A program made the translations under genes and the position numbers. DNA of 10,353 nt from Myxococcales bacterium (lineage in GTDB: Bacteria > Myxococcota > Polyangia > Fen-1088), in NCBI GenBank assembly GCA_003153875.1, contig PMBY01000413.1:5934-16286 (forward strand), written 5' to 3'. Below, one piece after another: positions 7,501 to 10,353 of the stretch (positions are counted from its first letter, which is position 1; each line of letters opens with the position of its first letter). The notes below the pieces were generated by a model, which was not told where the DNA came from, searched no databases, and saw only the letters and a list, made by a program, of their open reading frames with translations.

Positions 7501-8098
7501 GTTCCGTAGCGTGCTACTCGCCTTCTCCGCCCTTCTGGGAATTGGCGAACCGGCGGTGCTGCACCACCCAGGGCTGGTGGGTGACGCACGCATGGCCCAC
7601 CTGCAGCCGCCCTCACTTCTGTGCGGCCCGACGCTTCTCGAGCAGTCCGACTCGGTAGAGCTCGGGTTCAGGCTGGGTCGCGCCCTGGCGCTGGCCACGA
7701 CGGGGCGACTGGCCGGCTCGGTACGTTCGGGTGGCCAGTTGCGCCCGTATTTTCTCGCCGCTCTCGCCACGACACGCGGGTCGCTGCGCCGGGAGGGAAC
7801 AGCCGTCGAAGGCGCGCGCGATGCCATTGCCGCTCTCGATACACCTGCGCGCACACGCATTGCAGAGGTCAGCCAGCAACTTGTGCGCAAGTACGGGTCT
7901 ATCAACCTGACCGCCTGGGCCAGAGGCCTGCGTCGAATGGCCTCACGCCTGTCGCTGGTAATGTGCGGCGATCTGCTGCGGGTTGGACGCGCGGTGGTCG
8001 ATGAAGAGGGCCAGTCGGCTCTCGATGACCTCCTGGCGTTCGCGCTGTCATTCGAACATCTGGACCTCAGCGAACAAATCAGGGCGGGCGGCACCTAG
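4568..8098 (+). CDS. Giant response regulator: REC - PATAN (DUF4388) - degenerate J - TPR protein
   Basis: A 1176-aa soluble multidomain protein. Residues 1-120 are a receiver domain with the acidic pair Asp10/Asp11, phosphoacceptor Asp59 (VVTDLIMTGMDG), Ser89 and Lys112 (LSKPF), all intact, so phosphorylation is expected. Residues about 120-220 are a Pro/Ala-rich linker. Residues about 222-375 look like a PATAN/DUF4388 domain (GSLAERGVSKLLFDLI, GTLALARG, IYFREGKVVAADS), known as a protein-interaction module in signalling proteins. Residues about 560-640 resemble a J domain (LYEALGV at the start, VLANPQLRQGYDRTL at the end), but the HPD triad is replaced by FSP, so DnaK stimulation is unlikely. 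Residues about 650-780 hold TPR repeats. The C-terminal 260 residues are an uncharacterised globular region with a GDLLRVGRAV motif. There is no DNA-binding or enzymatic output domain. It starts 60 bp after pspA with a weak ribosome site, so co-transcription is likely but not certain. Its sensor kinase is not in the window. Confidence 0.88.
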   Translation: MAFTVLLVDDDPMARSAMERAILDDARLRPFGPTVVQAASGEQGLAMFVNDRPQIVVTDLIMTGMDGFAFCRAVRESPFGKGVGLIVISGIYKDPSLAASLDKDVGATFLSKPFSRTDLVEAILACLRTPGRPTIPMSEAPEPPGLLPLPVADGRASGNTPRPVVTLPRAPAPARTPSPILQPPAQPVSMPDASAAAAATNGTETVRFFPPAPSSRPLPGPSGSLAERGVSKLLFDLIDGCQTGTLALARGKVRKEIYFREGKVVAADSNLRQEALGTLLCAKGIIDERQLAYLLAETKARGHKMGAVLVELGWLTPEEVLQCLSSQVRKRVSDCLRWEEGSWTWVPGDTFGDRIIEHDLEVERIVFMGLLRSATPEKLVVRFDQNGAREVRLTRRFAHHRLGFEAVFGADITQVLAAGASVGSLALRDDAHLVIAAIDTLLETGLAELGDPVRETEEAPASNAWQSSLSLEKLGTEVGRRIDAIHTDAPDELFSQVPQTTTPAPDLQSGFSQAADDQDSGALDVGLRAVTLKPDRDGVGSGSLSSGHDSPSEVLRQKLLHTYLTMRGKSLYEALGVSRDAPTAEVVAACAAKANEFSPAAVAGLQLNGADQARLDALRAAIDQAARVLANPQLRQGYDRTLAPSSSPESDPLGAELAFGEGLGLFNTDKAAESLPKFEAAVRARPDQALYHAYLGWAQFVAFGPEWAGTTRDTLQQALALDPDLVEAHTMLGHLAATENDAAAARKHLERSLELQPLQPDAVALLLQAYQRLNDPKGAEGFMRKLVAALGDRAQPLRRRLWCELASLYENQLGDRLSARIAYDMAARLAPDDINIQRKSAAMNAEDPTRWREMARAITAEWQLHPEDGRAGQRMVELFLQQGLKHAAEIAAMAMVLRGLGDDRITELASQSRPSALGRISSKLPADWPSRVGYSPEFAEVETMIALLVETGVLPPVTMAELGLNSDASVLPSQQPALFRSVLLAFSALLGIGEPAVLHHPGLVGDARMAHLQPPSLLCGPTLLEQSDSVELGFRLGRALALATTGRLAGSVRSGGQLRPYFLAALATTRGSLRREGTAVEGARDAIAALDTPARTRIAEVSQQLVRKYGSINLTAWARGLRRMASRLSLVMCGDLLRVGRAVVDEEGQSALDDLLAFALSFEHLDLSEQIRAGGT

Positions 8099-8177
8099 TC
8101 GCTGCGTTTTCACGCTTCGATAGCGCATAGCATCCTTTGAATTTTGGGTCGTGCTTGGTCCGTCTTTGCTCGAATGG

Positions 8178-8207
8178 TTGTCCCTGGCCCCGAAACCCTG
8201 TTATATG
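8178..8207 (+). promoter_or_regulatory. Probable sigma70 promoter of the 75-aa protein gene
   Basis: TTGTCC (8178-8183), an 18-nt spacer and TATATG (8202-8207); TATGAT (8204-8209) overlaps as an alternative -10. This AT-rich -10 stands out in GC-rich DNA. Transcription would start near 8214, giving a leader of about 113 nt that begins almost exactly at the structured element 8217-8295. Confidence 0.5.
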
Positions 8208-8216
8208 ATGGGCAAG

Positions 8217-8295
8217 GCGACTGTACGGGGAAGATACGGAGCGCTCCGGGGCTGCAGTAGGCCAGCACAAGACTGGCATTTTCCGTACTCGTCGC
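8217..8295 (+). ncRNA. Structured 5' leader (possible three-way junction), candidate cis-regulatory RNA
   Basis: A long closing helix is seen: GCGAC (8217-8221) with GTCGC (8291-8295), a small internal loop, then GTACGGGGAA (8223-8232) with TTTTCCGTAC (8279-8288), 10 pairs including two G-U. Inside it, CGGA-GCGC-TCCG (8237-8248) and GCCAG-CACAAGA-CTGGC (8261-8277) form two hairpins, giving a three-way junction. It starts a few bases after the predicted transcription start and ends 31 bases before the start codon, leaving the ribosome site free. It matches no riboswitch class that I recognise. The pairing is seen directly; a regulatory role is inferred. Confidence 0.45.
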
Positions 8296-8326
8296 AGCAC
8301 TAAGAAGTCCGGAGAGGAAGAAAAGA

Positions 8327-8554
8327 ATGATGGCCCAAAGTCAGACGCACACGACGGCACGCTTCAATGGAGTCAAGGTTTTCTCGGCCACGATGGCCCA
8401 AGAGCGAGAGAACCTTGGCGAGAAGGTCACCGGCTGGATTCGCGAACATCCGCAGTGCCAGGTGGTCGATACCATCGTGACTCAGTCCTCCGACGAAGCG
8501 TTCCACTGCCTCGCCATCACCGTCTTCTATCTAGAAGACCGACAGGCGAAGTAG
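8327..8554 (+). CDS. Small conserved-looking protein of unknown function (75 aa)
   Basis: I do not recognise a characterised family. The 75-residue protein has no signal peptide or membrane segment. Its pattern suggests an N-terminal strand (ARFNGVKVFSAT), one long helix (ERENLGEKVTGWIREHP), then two strands (CQVVDTIVTQSS and EAFHCLAITVFYLE), a compact beta-alpha-beta-beta arrangement. Evidence that it is a real gene is good: a promoter-like sequence, a structured leader, and a strong GGAGAGGAAG ribosome site 6-7 nt before ATG-ATG. The second ATG at 8330 is an equally possible start. It lies between the giant response regulator and the convergent lipoprotein gene, as its own transcription unit. 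The last codons contain a perfect 7-bp hairpin (GTCTTCT/AGAAGAC, 8522-8539). Confidence 0.75.
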   Translation: MMAQSQTHTTARFNGVKVFSATMAQERENLGEKVTGWIREHPQCQVVDTIVTQSSDEAFHCLAITVFYLEDRQAK

Positions 8555-8580
8555 TTTCTCCCGGGCCCGGCAGGGCGGCG

Positions 8581-8620
8581 GGCGGATAGGAGGACAAGGC
8601 TGGGTCGGAGTCTATCCGCC
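8581..8620. terminator. Convergent-gene inverted repeat, possible bidirectional terminator
   Basis: GGCGGATAG (8581-8589) and CTATCCGCC (8612-8620) are a perfect 9-bp inverted repeat with a 22-nt loop, in the 57-bp gap between two convergent genes. The right arm includes the stop codon of the leftward lipoprotein gene. A second perfect palindrome, CCGGGCCCGG, lies at 8561-8570. Neither has a T run, so termination would need Rho or other help. Confidence 0.4.
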
Positions 8621-9202
8621 GACGAACACGAACGGGTAGCTGACTGACCCGCCTCCCTTTTGCGACTTGGGGAATGACCATCGCGAAATCTGCGCGGTCA
8701 CGCAACCCGGCAACGGAGTGTCGCTGAAGGTCGGAGCATCCACATGCAAGCTGGCTGGGCGGCCGTCAGCGCCGATGGTGAAGCTGACGATGGCCTTGCC
8801 TGATTTGGCCTGGCCGGTACGCGCCATGTTCATGTAGCAGCCACGCACGGCCATGAGGTTGCCCCGGATGATGCGCTGGACTTCCTCGCCCGCCGGTTGT
8901 TCGGGCAGAGCCGCCAGCACCTGATCCCCCGCGGGAGCGGCCAGCACCGGGGGTTCGGCCTTCACTCGAGATGCGCGGCGCACGTTTCCCATCAGGCCTT
9001 CGCCGCGATCATCTTCTATATAGGCGACGTCTGCACCGGCCTGGGCCAAGGCAGCCCACTTCTTGTCGAATTCTGGATCAGAAGTGGACGCGCTCGCCAC
9101 AGCACTAGGCGAGACTTTGTTTTCGGCGCGCTTCGAGCACGCCATCGAGAGACCTACAACCAGTCCGATTCCTGCAGCCAGTAGCTTGGTGTGATTGCGC
9201 AT
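8612..9202 (-). CDS. Probable lipoprotein with AgmX/PglI-type C-terminal (TonB-like) domain
   Basis: A 196-aa exported protein. Residues 1-21 form a signal peptide with a positive start (MRNHTK) and a hydrophobic core; Cys22 follows in LSMACS, a loose lipobox with Ser rather than Leu at -3, so lipidation is likely but not certain. Residues about 23-100 are low-complexity and probably unstructured. Residues about 104-196 match the pattern of the AgmX/PglI C-terminal domain common in myxobacteria: IIRGNLMAVRGCY, then SGKAIVSFTIGADGRP, then PGCVTAQISRWSFPKS and YPFVF. Cys122 and Cys167 are placed as a likely disulfide pair. ATG at 9202-9200 was chosen because it opens the signal peptide; the frame upstream is a shadow of the next gene. 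It begins 11 bp after the stop of the PrsW-family gene, so the two form an operon. Family members occur in motility and envelope complexes; the role here is unknown. Confidence 0.85.
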   Translation of the reverse strand: MRNHTKLLAAGIGLVVGLSMACSKRAENKVSPSAVASASTSDPEFDKKWAALAQAGADVAYIEDDRGEGLMGNVRRASRVKAEPPVLAAPAGDQVLAALPEQPAGEEVQRIIRGNLMAVRGCYMNMARTGQAKSGKAIVSFTIGADGRPASLHVDAPTFSDTPLPGCVTAQISRWSFPKSQKGGGSVSYPFVFVGG

Positions 9203-9213
9203 GGTCCGGTACT

Positions 9214-9963
9214 TTACACCCCTCGGGCCGATGGTGGCAGCCGGAAGTCTGTGGGCAACATGGTCTTGGGTCGGAAGGGTGACGCCTTCTGGGCGCGACG
9301 AACTCGCCGCAGCACGAAAACCCAAAAGCTGATGGAAAGCGCGGTGATGGCGCCCCAGATGAACCAATTGAGACCGTGCAAGAGCGCGAAGTTGTAGGCG
9401 CCGTGGAAAAGCACAGGCAGCGCCAGACAGAGGATCTGGTCGCGCCAGACGCCTGAGGCGCGCCGGCCAGCCTTGGCGCTGAATTTGATACGGCCAGCGT
9501 AGTAGCCCATGGCCCCGCCGAACAGGGCGTGTGCCGGCACCGCGAACACGGCACGCTGCCAGGCAATGCCCACGCCGTGGCTCGAAAGATAGAAGAAGTT
9601 CTCGAGCGTGGCGAATCCGAGGGCGATGGTCACGCCGTACATGAGTCCGTCGAGCGGCTCGTCGAACGCGCGCCAGTGGTAGACAGCGGCCATCAGCATC
9701 GCCCACTTGGCGATCTCTTCGACCAGCCCGGAAAGCACCAAGGCCTCGAAAAGGCGCGCCGGCTCGCCGCCCAGGTGTAGCCATTCCTCGGATACGGCGT
9801 TCGCCAAGACGGCGCCCAGGCTTTGCGCCGCCAGCATCGAATACATGCCCAAGAGGTACGCGATGAGAAGACAAGAGATGGGCTCGCGATCGTAACGATC
9901 GCGAAGGTAGAAATAGGTGAGGAGCGCCAGCGAAGGCGCGGCTGCTACCAGTGCGGTCAACAT
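9214..9963 (-). CDS. PrsW-family intramembrane metalloprotease
   Basis: Polytopic inner-membrane protease of the PrsW family; the Bacillus subtilis founder cuts the anti-sigma factor RsiW at site 1 to release SigW. About 249 residues with roughly eight hydrophobic segments. All four family motifs are present (numbered from the ATG): EEIAKW (Glu82, Glu83, Lys86), LENFFY with Glu121, AHALFGGAMGYY with His145 and LFHGAYNF with His187. The N-terminus (APSLALLTYFYLRDRYDREP) is typical of the family. ATG at 9963-9961 was chosen because family members begin about ten residues before this APS motif; the frame also allows GTG at 9981 and TTG at 9984. No start has a clear ribosome site. The soluble tail after the last segment is short and basic. 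No anti-sigma or sigma factor gene is in the window, so its substrate is unknown; the co-transcribed lipoprotein is the nearest candidate partner. Confidence 0.9.
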   Translation of the reverse strand: MLTALVAAAPSLALLTYFYLRDRYDREPISCLLIAYLLGMYSMLAAQSLGAVLANAVSEEWLHLGGEPARLFEALVLSGLVEEIAKWAMLMAAVYHWRAFDEPLDGLMYGVTIALGFATLENFFYLSSHGVGIAWQRAVFAVPAHALFGGAMGYYAGRIKFSAKAGRRASGVWRDQILCLALPVLFHGAYNFALLHGLNWFIWGAITALSISFWVFVLRRVRRAQKASPFRPKTMLPTDFRLPPSARGV

Positions 9964-10054
9964 GGCCGGCAAGGGTATCACCAAATGGCGCGGGCTCGAA
10001 CCGGGCGTGGCCCTCGACCTCGATGGGCGCTATGCTTCTCGCAAGATCACATAA

Positions 10055-10353
10055 GGGGGCGAAATAGTTTCGACGGGAGTAAGCGAAGCTCTGGTAGCGT
10101 GCCGAGGCGCCCGAGGCCTCGTAAAAACGGGCAACAAACAAACGCGAACGATAACTCGTTTGCGATGGCCGCCTAAAGAACGGACCATCCCGCGACCCCT
10201 GGAACTGCCTACGGCCTAGGGAAGCGGCAACTTAGTGGGCTTTGCGTCCGGGCAGCGTCTTCCGGCCTGAACGCGAGACACAGGGAGGGCTGGCATCCGG
10301 GACGCCCCGTCGGCGGGCCAACCCGAATGTGAGAATCAAATCGCCGAACACGC
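10055..10353 (+). ncRNA. ssrA: tmRNA (transfer-messenger RNA), 3' end cut by window edge
   Basis: Rescues ribosomes stalled on broken mRNA, together with SmpB, and adds a degradation tag. The 5' end GGGGGCGAAATAGTTTCGAC is the conserved tRNA-like half. Pseudoknot 1 is visible: CGAGG (10103-10107) with CCTCG (10117-10121), and GCCCG (10109-10113) with CGGGC (10128-10132), enclosing the conserved CCTCGTAAAAA. The tag frame follows at 10144-10176. About 299 nt are in the window; the usual length of 350 or more and the lack of a visible TTCGAAT-type T arm and CCA end show that the 3' part lies outside. A clear promoter is not seen: TATGCT (10031-10036) could be a -10 for a precursor trimmed by RNase P, but no good -35 accompanies it. 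It diverges from the PrsW-family gene across about 90 bp. Confidence 0.96.
10144..10176 (+). other. tmRNA tag-peptide reading frame (ANDNSFAMAA, stop TAA)
   Basis: The resume codon is GCG at 10144-10146, followed by nine codons and TAA at 10174-10176. The start AND- is shared with many proteobacterial tags, such as ANDENYALAA in E. coli. The end -AMAA keeps the final Ala-Ala that ClpXP and ClpAP recognise but has Met where Leu is more usual. The exact resume position is inferred by alignment to known tags. Confidence 0.85.

Noticed and set aside
8099..8140. Intrinsic terminator after the giant response regulator gene
   Set aside because: Only a weak, bulged GCTGCG/CGCATAGC pairing is seen, with scattered T residues and no proper T run.
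8217..8295. Structured leader as a c-di-GMP (GEMM) riboswitch
   Set aside because: The conserved GEMM core bases and its two-hairpin layout with tetraloop docking are not present.
9988..10012. tRNA-like T arm on the minus strand (CCCGGTTCGAGCCCG)
   Set aside because: The arms flanking TTCGAGC do not pair as a T stem and no cloverleaf can be built around them.
9203..10141. Long leftward frame giving a 509-aa fusion ahead of the lipoprotein
   Set aside because: It overlaps the PrsW-family gene in another frame and even the tmRNA on the opposite strand, has Arg-rich low-quality sequence, and the real product starts with a signal peptide at 9202.

Overview
The window is GC-rich chromosomal DNA. 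Its gene content suggests a deltaproteobacterium, most likely a myxobacterium (Myxococcota). The clues are a lipoprotein with an AgmX/PglI-type C-terminal domain, a giant REC-PATAN(DUF4388)-J-like-TPR protein, and a mix of housekeeping genes with uncharacterised sensory and envelope proteins. This assignment is inferred from gene content and was not tested phylogenetically. I see no insertion sequence, prophage, CRISPR array or toxin-antitoxin pair. Gene packing and base composition look like core chromosome.

Layout: (1) 1-1370, minus strand: the first 456 codons of an RNase E/G endoribonuclease, cut by the left edge. (2) 1371-1741: a 371-bp gap with at least seven inverted repeats, unusually many for its size. 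(3) 1742-3302, minus strand: uppS followed directly by cdsA (undecaprenyl diphosphate and CDP-diacylglycerol synthesis). (4) 3303-3462: a divergent promoter region. (5) 3463-8098, plus strand: a three-gene cluster of a YbjN/CesT-fold protein, PspA, and a 1176-aa receiver-PATAN-degenerate-J-TPR protein. (6) 8099-8554: a promoter-like sequence, a 79-nt foldable leader and a 75-aa protein I do not recognise. (7) 8612-9963, minus strand: a PrsW-family intramembrane protease and, 11 nt downstream, a probable lipoprotein. (8) 10055 to the right edge, plus strand: tmRNA (ssrA), cut before its 3' end, with tag peptide ANDNSFAMAA.

The genes share an envelope and RNA quality-control flavour. uppS and cdsA supply the lipid carrier and phospholipid precursor. 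PspA guards the inner membrane. PrsW-family proteases cut membrane-bound substrates in other bacteria. RNase E/G and tmRNA serve mRNA turnover and ribosome rescue. The most promising candidates for something undescribed are the YbjN-PspA-giant response regulator cluster, the structured leader in front of the 75-aa gene, and the hairpin-dense gap upstream of the RNase gene.
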